Shown piece after piece: positions 28,223 through 40,215 of a stretch of DNA of 41,128 nt (positions are counted from its first letter, which is position 1; each line of letters starts with the position of its first letter). A program made the translations under genes and the position numbers. The stretch is from assembly GCA_008931825.1 (NCBI GenBank), contig QXVZ01006134.1, positions 6,385-47,512 on the forward strand, read 5' to 3'. This DNA comes from Phallusia fumigata (taxonomy: Eukaryota; Chordata; Ascidiacea; Phlebobranchia; Ascidiidae). Under the pieces are notes generated by a model, which was given only the letters and a program-made list of their open reading frames with translations, did no database searches and was not told where the DNA came from.

Positions 28223-29004
28223 GCGTTCAGCAATAACCTTTTTTCCTTGGTCTCGTTATGCTATATTAGCCGTGCCCTTTCTAGATCAAATCAGAGAGTA
28301 CATGTAAAAGCAGAATGAGATTAGATATGAATACTGTTCTTATTCAGACAACTTGTATTCGCTAACTCGCCTCAGACTTTTGTTAGCAGCAGAAACTAGA
28401 TTTGTTTAATTTAGAGTCAGATATCGGTGTGTTTGCTTTTGTGCTGCGCGTAACCAAGCGTTACAAGCAACTGTACTGCATAGAACTACTGTAATAAGAG
28501 TCAAGTTGTTGTAACGCACCATCTTTTACAGCTTGGTGTAGCAAACGCATTTCGATTACCACGATGCATTCACAGCTCGATTTTCACAAACTCCATGGCT
28601 GCCAAGCAGCCCGAGTGAAAGTCTTGATACGTAAAGCAAGGGTGTAAAATCAGCAGCTGGCCCTATCGTAAAACATGCCAACCACTTCTCTGCGTTCGGA
28701 AGTGTTGCGTTTACGATACATACAGCTATATATTGATGATTTATCTATGCCAACCATACAGCAGTAAAGTTGCAAGACTAATAAATGAAACGATTAAATT
28801 AAGTTTCTGTGATTCTGTGGTCTTCTACATTGTGATTTGGCAAACCGCATCGAGGTTACAACTGCGATATTACAGCTTGATTTTAGTCAGCGAAACGCCC
28901 ATCTGGCCAAAAATGTGCATGAAACAGAATTTTAGAGTAGGAATCTTAATAAAACAACAATATATTCCAATATATTTCACACAAAATACTATAAATAATG
29001 CAAA

Positions 29005-32000
29005 TCATTTTGATTTTCCTTGTGCAGCAACCGCATCCATTGCTTGTTTGACAGTTTCTTCATCGCCAAGAAACTTCATGGAGACAACTGGTTTAAGATT
29101 ATCATCGAGTTCATATACAAACGGTATGCCAGTGGGAAGATTTAAACCCATAATTGCCTCATCTGACATATCTATAAAATATAAAAAGCCACACTCAAAA
29201 TGCCCACATGGTCTTTGTTAACTTTACAGTGCACGTTTTAGAATTAAACTTTCTTCCACATTAAAAAAATTTATTGATAAAAAAACATTTTCAAACTACA
29301 GAGGTGACGTTTTCCACATTTTCATTCCACATAAAGTACCACCTCCACCTCAAAATGATGTACTCTACATATAAATAACATTTCCTTTATTACATTGGAT
29401 ATATATTCAATACCTGCAATACATTTGGTCCCTAATTCTCTTGGCATTTTATAACATGTTTGTTCTGTCAGCATAAACATATGGGTCCCCACACACACGC
29501 AATTTCTGAATAGTAGTGATGTTTTCAGGACATGATCAGTTTAAAAATTAGTTTTACAAATTTAAATGTAAAGATTTCCATTTATAATCTAACTAAATCA
29601 TTTCTTACATCATGTCAATTTTAATCTTAATGTTAAAAGCATGAATTAAACCCCACAGTCACACCGACCAATAGTTTGACCTGCAGTGACCTTTGGCCAA
29701 GTGGCAGCAAACCCCACAACAAACTGTAACGACCCTTTCCAACGCGGTTTCAACAACAGGCAGTAAATCTAACAACAATATTGCGCTTTTTAACCAACCA
29801 AATAATACATAGTAATGATCTACACTGACCATGCGGCAGCGAAATGGCAGAACGAAAAATACAAACAAATAAATAAATTGCTGTGGCGCACTGTCTTTTA
29901 CATCGCAAAACAGCAAACATATTGAGGTCATCACCGCTTAAGTTTAATCAGCGAAATGCCCGCCATGCAGCACCAAATAAATGCCTGTTTCTGTGTGAAA
30001 TAGCAGCCTGTTACCAACCACTGAGCACTGCGTCACTTGTGTCGTAAACTTGTTAATCACTGTCATTTGCAATTGGGGAAAAACAGTCAGTGTTTAAACA
30101 AGTGTTTGCAGTTGAAAAGGGAAATACTTGACCGATCATGCTAAAATTTTAAACAACCAATGAAAAGCACCCTACATATGTACATTTTAAATTTCAATAC
30201 ATTTGGATCAGTTTGTATGAAGTAANCAATGAAAAGCACCCTACATATGTACATTTCCCCCTTCAATACATTTGGATTAGTATGTATGAAGTAAAAGGAA
30301 TGTAAACAAAAATCTGAATAGTTGGGGTTAAAAAGGTAAAAAAATGGGTGAATCCAATTTAAAGTCACAAAATACTTTAAAATAGTTTACATTGCATCAA
30401 CATCAAAACAGGAAACTATTAGGTAACTTACTTTGTTAAATATTGCTGTCTATGTGTAAATATTTGAAGAAATTTGAACTACTCCTTCTTGACCAAAACG
30501 TGGGAACAAACTTGCGTTAGTCAAAAAAAAAGGAAAAACAATATGTGTCCCCTTAATGGAAGGGGACCCATAAAAATGAAGCATTTTGAAGAGATTTATT
30601 TTCATATTATACCTGTGGCAACAGGTCCTTCTTTTAACATTGACAGTATTATTACTTTAGGTACCTTTATTGGACTTCTGGAGGACACAGCAGGAATTTT
30701 ATCTTAGTTTGAAAAAAATTAATTACAACATGGAAATACACGACAACCATAAAATTGTCAAATTAATAACCTATAGAACAGCAGCAATCAATTCAACTGA
30801 GTTCACAAACTGTTTCAACAGCTACTTACTGTCAAGGTATTTGACAATTCCACGCAAACTGTTTCCATGTGCTGCAATGATAATACTTTTTCCAGATTTG
30901 ATCATTGGAACAATTTCATCATTCCAATAAGGCAATGCACGCTCAATTGTCATTTTCAAACTTTCACATTTGGGCATATCACTTTCTGACAAACCGTTGT
31001 ACCTCTCATCTTTAGCAATTTTCTCATAGTATTTATGATTGCTGTCCATTTCTGGTGGAGGGTTATCAAAGCTTCTTCTCCAGATATGAACCTGAGTGGT
31101 ACACAAAGATATACCAAATTTTTACAACCTGAAACTGGGAAGCTTTTAAACAAGCGGGCAAATGAAGAGTTTTTAAAACTTTACTCAAACGTACAACCAC
31201 AATGACTATTTGGAAAAATTTGTCGATAATAAGCGCACTGACTTTTGTCATCGAATGCTATTTTCATACAAGGGAAGTCCCTTATTAAGTAATTTGTTAA
31301 CAGCCAATTATGTTAAAGTGAAATAAAGTAAGAACAACAAAGGGGACAATAATACGCGTTATAATGAGAGTGTGATTATTTACAGACTGATCAAATAACT
31401 GGCACATACTGGCTAACTGGATGGGTCGCCTGGATGAAGCATTTAAACCGAGACAGACGTGGCTAAAATGGGTCATATGGTAAGCTTAAGCATTAGGGAT
31501 GTTTAAAGTGGGTTGTTTTGTCAAAAAAAATTGAAAGTGAGAGGCACAATAGATGATGTGATGTGTGTGTGATGACGTATATCTGCCACCTCTCATTTTT
31601 TTGTAACTCAGCGCCTATGTTGCGGCCGTGAGTAACAAAAAACTGTAATGTAACTGGCATTAGTAAAAAGGTTGTGCACCCCTGGCTTGGTATATAGGGT
31701 TAATAAACACATCAACCAATGCACTATGATGCATGTTTTACAAACTATTCAAATTTCATGCAACCCAGCCAGTTTACAAAACTTGACCACCAGAGGGGGT
31801 TAGCAGGGCAACCACATGGCCCTTAATGTCGTGGCGTTCACCATATTGCCATTCCATATACACTATTACCCCATTAAAAAATGCATATATTTACCATGTC
31901 ATTTCACATTGGGTCCCATAGTTACTTAAGACTTTTTATGACATGATTGTTTCCACAGGCAAAAACGCATGGGTCGAATCTAGATTAACCAAGGTTTACC

Positions 32001-34708
32001 ATACTCTTTGGGCCTGCTGGGATAACTACTTATGGGGTCCAACAAGACAAATGACACAACTCCATAATCATATCTACCGGCTCTAAAATTATCATCCCTT
32101 CAGTCAAACAATTCATGCCAAATGTGCTTGGACTAATTCAAAGGGGAGAAAAAGAAGTGAAAACGAAAAAGTAGGGACATGCCGCATCCCCCAATCTATC
32201 GTTTGTGAAAGTTTCTCAATTTGAAACTTTTTTCTACAATCATTTGGCCCAAACAAATATTTTTTAAATGTTGGGTGTTGTTTTATTGGTGTGTAAATCA
32301 CTAAGATGATAACAATGCCTTGGCTGAGTGCATTAATATAGCAAAATAATAAAAAGGTTAAAAGTTCACCTGTTCATCTCCAAACTCTTTTGCTGTTTCA
32401 GCTTTGTTTAGTCCAGTTAACGAGCCATAATGTCTCTCATTTAACCTCCATGATTTTTTTGTAGTCACATTTTCTTGATTTAGTACTTCCAGCACTTTTT
32501 CCAGTGTGTCACTAGCACGCTTTAGGACAGATGTATAGGCAAGATCAAATTTGTACCCTTCATTCTTTAATGCAAGGCCTGCTGCTTCGGCTTCTTGTTT
32601 GCCTGCAAAATAAAACAATATTCAAGTAGTGAAATAAGCCTTTCTAAAGTTGTCACAAATTTGTGTGCAGTTTGTGTGTACCTATCTGTATGCATTTGTA
32701 ACCTTTCAACACACACAGATGCAAATGCTTGATTTTTTTTGTAACTTACTGACAATGACTACAGTCCGAAAACTAGAAAAGGCCTTCGTTATGTCACCAT
32801 ACAAGGAAAGTAAACATATTTTCAGATGAGGGAATGATAAACGACGCATCTGAATTTTTGCAGATGCTGTAAAAAATTCAACATTGTGGTGATATCTGGT
32901 TACTTGTTGGGCCCTTGTGTTATTATTATTTATTATCACATCAAACGCGTGGCTGAGCATTAGATTAGAGAAAACAAACAAGCTTGTATCAGGGATGTTG
33001 TTTCTGTGAATGACACTTGCATCAATAGAAAGTGCAGACAAATTGCGCACACTCGTTTACACATAGTTTTGGATGAATTAATATCGGTTCCAATTACCTG
33101 AAATAAATGGTAACTTAAATTTAAATCCTTAGGATCAATATTCTACTTTGAACATCCCTACTATTTGGCCTTCTTTGGTCCTTTGTTGAGATTTAAAATG
33201 ACACTATATTGTTCTTAACTTCTCTAAAATATTTATCCTAAACATCTCCAAAATTAGCCTAATTTATGAGTAACTCATTTACCCATTTAAAATAGGACTT
33301 CTTTTAGAAAAATCTAGAAAATCGCAAACTTTGTTCCTTAATAAAGGTATAATAACAAAAAAAAACAACAGAGAAAGAAAGAAGATGCCAATGGAACCAG
33401 TGCTTGTTTCACACTGAATTGGAGGCCAATTCTCTTGCACTGCAGCTCCCCAATACAAGTGGCCAAGAACTAGACTAGATATAAAACTTTTCTATGTTAA
33501 GCATTGTATTGGTACTTTGGATTTGAATCCCTTGGATTGTGGTTCGTCATCTGCATAAAAACTTTTCTTTGGACAAATCTAACAGTCTCTAGTTAAAAAT
33601 TCATATTGCTTGCATGTTGCTTTTGATGCATACTTTAATTAAGAATACTCAGATAAAGGGTTTCATGATTTGGCAATGGTAGGGGTACACATCCTTTTAG
33701 GCTATTGTCGGCCGCATTACAGACATTATTTTATGCATTACATTAGGTCCTTAATTCTCTTGGCATTTTATAACATGACTGTTTCTGCTAGCATAGCATA
33801 CCATTCTGTGACTCTTAGAAGCATTCTCGCAACCATGAGTTTAGGAACCACTGGCATATAAGCACAAACAAAAACTTTGTGTAGCAACAGATGCTCATTG
33901 GCATTACGCTGTGCACTGTTACCAGAGCATAACGCGACCAGTTTTGATTTAATACAAAAAATACATGTATTTTTTCGTCAATGTATTTTTCGTGTATTTT
34001 ACATGTATTGTATACATGTGTATTTTATGTGTATTATACTTTTAAAACCCTAATTATAACCAATAACTCAAAAAAAGTTAACCCTTGGCTGAGCACACAG
34101 CTAACAACACTACCAACTCTGAATGACCTTTTCATAATATACAGTCTTGGTGATGTGGTACAAATTCAACAACAAGAATCCTTCAGCTTTTGACAGACCA
34201 AACATGGGTTACATTCTACTGTTTTGTAGAAGCCTACTGTAAATGGGATCAGAGTTACTGCAGTTCAATATAGCAAACAAATTTTCAATGGCCACTATGC
34301 AATCATAGCTTGACCAGAAACTGAAGCTGTGGTCTAATATCAAGTGCTGGCCTGCGTTTGTCGTGAAACATGTCGATCACTCTGTACTCGTTGGGTGGTT
34401 TTCGTGGTTAGGAATACATGTAACTATATACCAAACAGAGAAACAGAAAACGAGTGAAAACAATATGTGTCCCATTCATAAGGACCCAAAAATATTATTG
34501 GTTAAATTCCTTTCCAGGAATTGGTTTGTATTTGTTGAATAGATGATGAACAGTAAATTAATGATAACTGAAAGGGTTGACTTGCAAAAACATGCATAAT
34601 GCTAGGCATACCTTTGCAGCTTAAACTGGCATCAAACCAACCACAAAACTTGTTTTCTTTATTCCACTCACTTTCCCCATGACGTATCATTACAACCTTG
34701 TATGGCAT
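29005..34708 (-). CDS. PGAM: 2,3-bisphosphoglycerate-dependent phosphoglycerate mutase, 4 exons
   Basis: Cytosolic glycolytic enzyme interconverting 3- and 2-phosphoglycerate. Exons 34612-34708, 32370-32602, 30830-31091 and 29005-29171 (759 nt, 252 aa), all in phase with GT..AG introns. The length matches the family (about 250). RHGESEWN holds the phospho-accepting His10 with Arg9; SVLKRA (Arg61), RLNERHYG (Glu88) and AAHGNSLRG (His185) complete the active site. [11 protein letters not shown] and [12 protein letters not shown] are typical of animal PGAM1/2. Ser13 in RHGES favours a mutase over the erythrocyte bisphosphoglycerate mutase, which has Gly there. The QMWLPV loop of vertebrate enzymes is replaced by QENVTT. 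Two contig-end or repeat problems fall in its introns, not its exons. Confidence 0.97.
29421..29490. repeat. Dispersed repeat around TTCTCTTGGCATTTTATAAC
   Basis: It shares TTGGCATTTTATAACATG followed by a CAGCATA or CAGGCA.. ATGGGTC tail with 33737-33800 and, more distantly, 31911-31976. All three copies lie in PGAM introns. Confidence 0.6.
30160..30293. other. Contig join 4 with 66-bp near-duplicate
   Basis: The 66 bases before the N at 30226 (CAATGAAAAGCACCCTACAT to TGTATGAAGTAA) recur directly after it with a few substitutions (TTTTAAA/TTCCCCC, GGATCAG/GGATTAG). This is consistent with two alleles placed in tandem. Confidence 0.8.
31092..32369. other. PGAM intron 2
   Basis: A 1.28-kb intron with dispersed-repeat copies at 31118-31262 and 31911-31976 and a hAT-like end TTGTGCACCCCTG near 31685. 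No coding region is recognised. Confidence 0.6.
31118..31262. repeat. Dispersed repeat, copy 2
   Basis: Same-orientation copy of 27080-27265. It shares AAACGTACAACCACAATGACTA and the CTGAAACTGGGA block. Confidence 0.7.
32603..34611. other. PGAM intron 1
   Basis: A 2.0-kb AT-rich first intron. Apart from the repeat copy at 33737-33800, ATGTATTTT-type simple sequence at about 33960-34030, and a AACAATATGTGTCCC block near 34461 shared with about 30537, nothing was recognised. Confidence 0.55.
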
Positions 34709-36208
34709 TTTAACACAAGGTTTTCAACATACAAAAATAATAACTACGTTACCTGATATGCAAAATGTCTAGAAACAAAAAAATATCAGGTTAGTGAAAC
34801 AACAATACAGGTACAAAATAATAACAATAAGGACATTTCATTTGCATTTTCATTGCATACCTAGCTTACCACAAGCAGCAAAAAAACTTTGTTAATGAAA
34901 CATCTAACACCGTTAGCGGACGAACGGTTTTACACTGTACAAGTACAACATGTCCCTTCTAACTAAATGCCTCCTAAAACGCAGCAGCTAGCTTATAAGT
35001 CTGCTGTTTCAACACACATGTATATTTACATATTGAAGGTGCGAAACGACTTTTCCTACTGAAGGTCACCTTCGCAATCTAGGGACCAAACGTCCTTGAC
35101 CGTGCAAGGATTCATTGATTCATTTTATTTACGTTTTGTCTTGATAACAAATGATCAGCTAGTACCACAAGTGGTTATGTGAGGGCTGACCCTAGCACGC
35201 GTAAAAATTTACATTATTCATTTGAAATAAAGTCATGTTACAAAACGTTGTCAAGATAAAGGCACGCTTCACGCCTAATTAAGCACTAAGCAGATGTAAA
35301 CTGAAAACACGCGTTACTTAAGCAATAAACATTTACTCAAGCAAAAAATCAAAGCACCTTTAATTAACAACCCAGTGATAGCTGCATAAGTTTAGGACGT
35401 TATGAAGCGCGAAAATTTACGTTTTGCAAGCACTTGGTGGAATGGTTTGAGATACTTGGCGGAAAGTTGAGACCCATATGCAGTAAGCCTTGGTTTATTC
35501 GGTTCGATTATTTGTTTGTACGGCTTGCACACCTTTGTAACGTACATATCCAAAAACACACTGCAACACGTGTTTCTAACCACACACACTGATTACCCGA
35601 AAAGCATCGAGCTACTAAGCGACAATCGAGTGTCAAGGGCAGTAAGATTAGACGTTAGTCAGCTGAACGATTACGATGTTACGATGTTGTGCAACACAAT
35701 ACCGATAAGCAAGTATCTGGTAATATATAGTTGTTATGAATATCATGTAGCAACGTGAATTGCGGTACGAATGCGCGGTTCTGACACAGGAAAGTCCGAA
35801 TTTTAAGATGTAAAATGAGCAACTTAACTTCGGAATAGGTTCGATCCGGATTATCCGCATCGTTTTATTGAGATAAAACAATAAATGTCATTTGTACCTC
35901 CAATTTTATTCGAAATATGGAAAGGTCCGGACTAACTGCGTGAAACTATCCGACAGGGTTTCTTTTTCTGTTGAACCCACCCTACTCTCCTTCCCTAGCA
36001 CGGGTGGTTAGCCTCTACGGCCCCCTCGGAGGTAGCTGCAGCGCGTTCAACCCCTGTTGCCACCAATTGTGCCCTTCACTTTTTGCGCCTCATAACCTTC
36101 TAACGTTGCGCAGCTATTTCCGGCCTGGTGACTGATTAGTGCTGCTGTGTGGCTATGTTTTCTTTCACCAAGCGAAATAAACTCAACTCAACTGATGTTT
36201 ACTGTATT
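34709..36208. other. Intergenic region upstream of PGAM
   Basis: 1.5 kb that must contain the PGAM promoter. No coding region is recognised. A possible tRNA-related SINE lies at its right end. Confidence 0.5.
35996..36190 (+). repeat. Possible tRNA-related SINE
   Basis: GGTGGTTAGCCTCTACGGCC followed by GCGCGTTCAACCCCTGTTGCC resembles A and B boxes, with a downstream body ending GCGAAATAAACTCAACTC. It is markedly more GC-rich than its surroundings. The structure is not convincing as a tRNA. Confidence 0.4.
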
Positions 36209-36838
36209 GCATAAACTTGCTTTATTTCTTATTTTGACTTTGCTATATTTGCAAGTGATGAAGATAGCCCGGACATTTGTATTTGATAAAAAAAATATAA
36301 CTACCACAGTGACCAAATCCATTTTATTAGTTCACAAAAACTGTAAAGGCAAAATAGAAAATTTGATACAAGCAGAGGGAAATGAAAATCTTAAGAAATA
36401 AAGTTGTTAGATAGTTCCCAATTTTCTTTGATGTCCAGCAAACTGTTATTGACAAAGTTAAGGTAACGGTAAAAAGACATTTAAAAACAAAGTGTAAAAA
36501 ACATTCACAATTTTAAACCACTGTATAGTTCTGTTACTCTAGTACACATCCTCACTAAGCGTCAATGAAGCAAGCTCTTGTGATGTGCAATTATACCCCA
36601 CTTGAAAATTGCTTTTTGACTTTCTAGTTTTGTTAGTTGTTTTCCCTTGAATAACATTTCGTAATTCCTTTAATGAAACAACACCAACTAACTTTCCTGT
36701 GCTTGTTACATAGGCTTGACTTAAACCCAGCATTGAAAACAATGAATGCACCTTGTGAAGAGAAGTATGCTCAACCAGTTGAAATGGGGCAGGGTCAATG
36801 TGACATGAATCAAAATTTACCTGCTCTTTCAACAGTTC
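36209..36838 (-). pseudogene. Duplicate of the chloride channel 3' end at a contig join
   Basis: 630 bases almost identical to 36840-37459, covering the 3' UTR and the last 90-odd codons of the channel, including [11 protein letters not shown] and the final LTLSEDVY. It is cut off exactly at the N at 36839. The few substitutions (for example CTTGACTTAAAC versus CTTGGCTTAAAC) suit a second haplotype. It is best read as an assembly artefact, not as a gene. Confidence 0.85.
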
Positions 36839-36839
36839 N
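36839..36839. other. Single-N contig join 5
   Basis: Junction of the 630-bp duplicated channel 3' ends. Confidence 0.85.
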
Positions 36840-36943
36840 CTTGCATTATTTCCTATTTTGACTTTGCTATATTTGCAAGTGATGAAGATGGCCCGGACAT
36901 TTGTAATTGATAAAAAATATAACTACCACAGTGACCAAATCCA

Positions 36944-36949
36944 TTTATT
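36944..36949 (-). terminator. Polyadenylation signal of the chloride channel
   Basis: AATAAA on the minus strand about 211 bases past the stop codon. The duplicated copy near 36327 reads ATTTTATTAG on the + strand and keeps it too. Confidence 0.5.
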
Positions 36950-37159
36950 AGTTCACAAAAACTGTAAAGGCAAAATAGAAAATTTGATACAAGCAGAGGG
37001 AAATGAAAATCTTAAGAAATAAAGTTGTTAGATAGTTCCCAATTTTCTTTGATGTCCAGCAAACTGTTATTGACAAAGTTAAGGTAACGGTAAAAAGACA
37101 TTTAAAAACAAAGTGTAAAAAACATTCACAATTTTAAACCACTGTATAGTTCTGTTACT

Positions 37160-39508
37160 CTAGTACACATCCTCACTAAGCGTCAATGAAGCAAGCTCTT
37201 GTGATGTGCAATTATACCCCACTTGAAAATTGCTTTTTGACTTTCTAGTTTTGTTAGTTGTTTTCCCTTGAATAACATTTCGTAATTCCTTTAATGAAAC
37301 AACACCAACTAACTTTCCTGTGCTTGTTACATAGGCTTGGCTTAAACCCAGCATCGAAAACAATGAATGCACCTTGTGAAGAGAAGTATGCTCAACCAGT
37401 TGAAATGGGGCAGGGTCAATGTGACATGAATCAAAATTTACCTGCTCTTTCAACAGTTCATTAATGCATGCAGCATGTGACATTAGGGGTTTTTCTCCAC
37501 ACCCTAAGTCCTCCATGTCTGCCCCAGCAGAGTGTCGCTTCTCATTTTTTGAAACTTTAGTTTTTGTTGTATGTTTAACATTTTCATTTTTAATTTCTGT
37601 TAATCTTTCATCCAATAAAGATTGCAATGCTGAATGTTTAATAGAACCAATTAAAACCATAGATGATGAAGAATCCACAAGTGGAAAGGTTTTAAGCTTT
37701 GATGTTTGCAAAAGAAACTGCAAATCTTGAAAAGAAGAACTGCAGGACACGAAGCGAATATTTTTGACCATAAAATCCTGCACAACAGTTTTATACAGCT
37801 TTCTCTTTCCAGGAATGATGTCGGGTAAATATGGAAGGCCCTTTATTTGAATAATACTGTCGTATATTGAAGGTTGTAATGACTGTGCAATTGCATTTGA
37901 AATAAGGACTGCGATCATCACTGGTAGAATGTGTGAAATTTGACCAGTCAATTCAAACACTATCACAGAAGTTGATATTGTGTGTGTAACTCCACCTGCT
38001 AAACTTGCAGCACCAACAACAGCATACCCTCCTGGTACAATGCGAAACACATTATTTCCACTATAAAATCCATCAGGATAAAGTGCTGCAACACTTTCAC
38101 CAACTAACCTACCAAATGCTGCTCCGATAAGAAATACAGGCATAAATACACCCGCAGGAATGGCTAAAGTGATTGCTACAGCGGTCATGCAAAAATGGAC
38201 AACAATAAACAAAACCAATGTTGCAAATATATTCACAGTTGGATGTTTCCAACCTTGTTGAACATCAGACAATACAGATTCATCAATGTATCCCAGTTTA
38301 GCCCATGTTTTGTTGTCAAACAGTGTGTCTAATGCCTCTGTAAGAGTTAACTCACCAGCCATGAACTGGCCAAAACCACGAGGATAGGTTAATGAACTAA
38401 TAACCAATGATACTAATAAAGGAAAAATAAACCTATTTTTTTGCAAAAAAGACTTTAGTCTAGCATGATTTCTCCTAAAATCTACAATTCCTCTGTGAAT
38501 GTAGACAAACAATGCACTTGCAAATCCACACACAATCCCAATGGTTGCAAAGGCAAAAAGCTCTTGTAAATCAAATGGAAATTCAACTCGAAAGTTTGTT
38601 TTAAACAAAGCAGTAATTGTTTCCTCCTCTTCATTCCAAACTGCTAACAAACGAAATGCAAGTGCTCCACACACAGCACTAAAAAAACCTCTCCAATAAT
38701 TGCGAACAGCAAAATAGGTAGCAGTAACTTCAATGCTAAACAAAACACCACCAATGGGTGCTGCAAAATTACAGGCAACACCAACCGCACAAGCAGCAGC
38801 CAAAATCTCATATTGCCTAGAATCATTTTTATATGAATTTGGAAAATTGACAAACATCTTGTTTAGAAGTGTGGCACAAATGCTTGCAATATGCACAAAT
38901 GGACCTTCTTTGCCAATGGGCAACCGACTTCCCAGTGATGATGTTAAACCCACCATTTTTGCCAGCAATACCCGAAATGTTAGATATTCATGTAGAACAA
39001 CACCTCTCAAAATTGTTTTCATTTCTGGAATTCCTGACCCAACTGCCTGTGGTGACACTATATGAACAAAACCCACAGAAAATGCAACAAATACCAATGG
39101 AAAACATACCCAGGCTAGGTATTGAAATGCAACAAAATTTTCTAGTTCTTTGTACAACCAATAATGGGCCTTTTGACATTTTTGTATTGTGTAATCCATT
39201 GCAAAGCTTAGCAATGCCATGGTGATGCCCAGTAGAAGCAGAAAAACCCACTCCAGCTCAATGTAATAAAAGAAACAGTTTTTAAATGCTGCATAACACT
39301 TTTGCCATGATTTTGACTCATCCATATTTATGTTGTCCAGTGCTGTTGGTGATTGTAGCATTTCAATCTTTTCATGTGTTATTTTGCTTGTATGGGATTT
39401 TTGCGGGGGAAGCTTTCCATGCTCTTCTGAACACTTTCCATATGTAAGTGTGGGTTCACAATTCATAGGCGTTTCATCACCATTTAACAAAAGTTCAGAA
39501 CTAGACAT
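37160..39508 (-). CDS. CLCN2: ClC-2-like voltage-gated chloride channel, intronless
   Basis: A 782-residue dimeric chloride channel subunit encoded in one uninterrupted frame. The selectivity motifs are intact: GSGIPE (157-162), GKEGPFVH (199-206, gating Glu201), AGVFMPVFLIGAAFGRLVGE, and the pore Tyr in LQPSIYDSII. After GGVLFSIE comes Val where proton-coupled ClC exchangers have the second Glu, so it is a channel of the ClC-1/2/K branch. NYWRGFF, FGQFMAGEL and IVPGGYAVVGAA are closest in my memory to ClC-2. Two C-terminal CBS domains follow (QDFMVKNIRFVS.. and [13 protein letters not shown]..). The start MSSSELLLNG gives a cytosolic N-terminus. Vertebrate relatives have about two dozen exons, so lack of introns suggests a retrocopy or intron loss. 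Confidence 0.96.
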   Translation of the reverse strand: MSSSELLLNGDETPMNCEPTLTYGKCSEEHGKLPPQKSHTSKITHEKIEMLQSPTALDNINMDESKSWQKCYAAFKNCFFYYIELEWVFLLLLGITMALLSFAMDYTIQKCQKAHYWLYKELENFVAFQYLAWVCFPLVFVAFSVGFVHIVSPQAVGSGIPEMKTILRGVVLHEYLTFRVLLAKMVGLTSSLGSRLPIGKEGPFVHIASICATLLNKMFVNFPNSYKNDSRQYEILAAACAVGVACNFAAPIGGVLFSIEVTATYFAVRNYWRGFFSAVCGALAFRLLAVWNEEEETITALFKTNFRVEFPFDLQELFAFATIGIVCGFASALFVYIHRGIVDFRRNHARLKSFLQKNRFIFPLLVSLVISSLTYPRGFGQFMAGELTLTEALDTLFDNKTWAKLGYIDESVLSDVQQGWKHPTVNIFATLVLFIVVHFCMTAVAITLAIPAGVFMPVFLIGAAFGRLVGESVAALYPDGFYSGNNVFRIVPGGYAVVGAASLAGGVTHTISTSVIVFELTGQISHILPVMIAVLISNAIAQSLQPSIYDSIIQIKGLPYLPDIIPGKRKLYKTVVQDFMVKNIRFVSCSSSFQDLQFLLQTSKLKTFPLVDSSSSMVLIGSIKHSALQSLLDERLTEIKNENVKHTTKTKVSKNEKRHSAGADMEDLGCGEKPLMSHAACINELLKEQVNFDSCHIDPAPFQLVEHTSLHKVHSLFSMLGLSQAYVTSTGKLVGVVSLKELRNVIQGKTTNKTRKSKSNFQVGYNCTSQELASLTLSEDVY

Positions 39509-40090
39509 GTCCTTTGCACAGCATTAACTTAAAAACCATGTCAAGCATCTATTGCAAAAAAGTTAAATAAAATTTTAGTATTTTTGCTTATTTAGTTTAA
39601 TTATATTTTAACTTTCAATTTTAAAAACATTCTGCTAATGTGTGGGTTAAATATCTGTATTGTTTATTGCCACAGCCTCACTGTTTTAATACAGTGCAAA
39701 TTGATACAGTCAGTATTCCATAGTGATTTTTTAGTCTGTTATTCGTGCATGAAATACATCTCATGGATGCAACTGACCTACTCTGCAGACTGGACTTTTA
39801 CTAGCAAGACTTGTTTGTGTGATCACACCCCAGTTACGGTAATTTTTTGCTGTGGATCCAAATGTTACCCTAAATTTATTAATTAAAATTAAACAGGTGA
39901 ATAAAATTTTGCAACGTGAGCAAGTGAATGTTATAGACATTGTTTAGTAATATGTTACAGACATTGTTTGAACACTAACATGTACTGTCTAGAGCCACCT
40001 ATGATTTGCCCTAGGATGATAACAATGAGTGGCAAAATATAACTATGTGAGAAATGTGTCCTTTTATGTTTATTTTTTGGTATTTTCAAA

Positions 40091-40215
40091 TTCTGTGTGG
40101 CCCAACCTATGAGGGTGCAAATTTTCAGTGCCCAAACCTTAGTAGATCAAAACATATTCAGTGATTAGATTAGTTTGTTTGCTTGAGGGTACCAGTCTGC
40201 CAGACTCTGTTTGCC
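40091..40215. repeat. Dispersed repeat shared with 26471-26570
   Basis: Shares ATTCTGTGTG, TTTTCAG.GCCCAAACC, GTAGATCAAAA and GTTTGTTTGC in the same order with 26471-26570. Family unknown. Confidence 0.6.

Larger units (their letters stand above)
23490..29004. other. Intergenic region upstream of integrin and downstream of PGAM
   Basis: About 5.5 kb with no recognised gene. The first few hundred bases must hold the integrin promoter. Open frames of up to 146 codons (for example 23634-24074 +) show no family motif or splice pattern. Contents that can be named are a transposon end with GGCTACGCCCCTG at about 25579, dispersed repeats at 26471-26570, 26590-26665 and 27080-27265, a hAT-like end at about 27056, a MITE at 27600-27965, and contig joins at 27599 and 28112. 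Confidence 0.55.
29172..30829. other. PGAM intron 3 with contig join
   Basis: A 1.66-kb intron. It holds a copy of a dispersed repeat (29421-29490), a contig join with a 66-bp duplication (30160-30293), and otherwise AT-rich sequence without recognisable coding. Confidence 0.6.

Noticed and set aside
35392..35589. 65-codon minus-strand open frame upstream of PGAM
   Set aside because: No recognised motif or splice context.
36539..36832. Separate small gene similar to the ClC C-terminus
   Set aside because: It is nearly identical to 37160-37453 and ends at an N; explained by unmerged contig ends.
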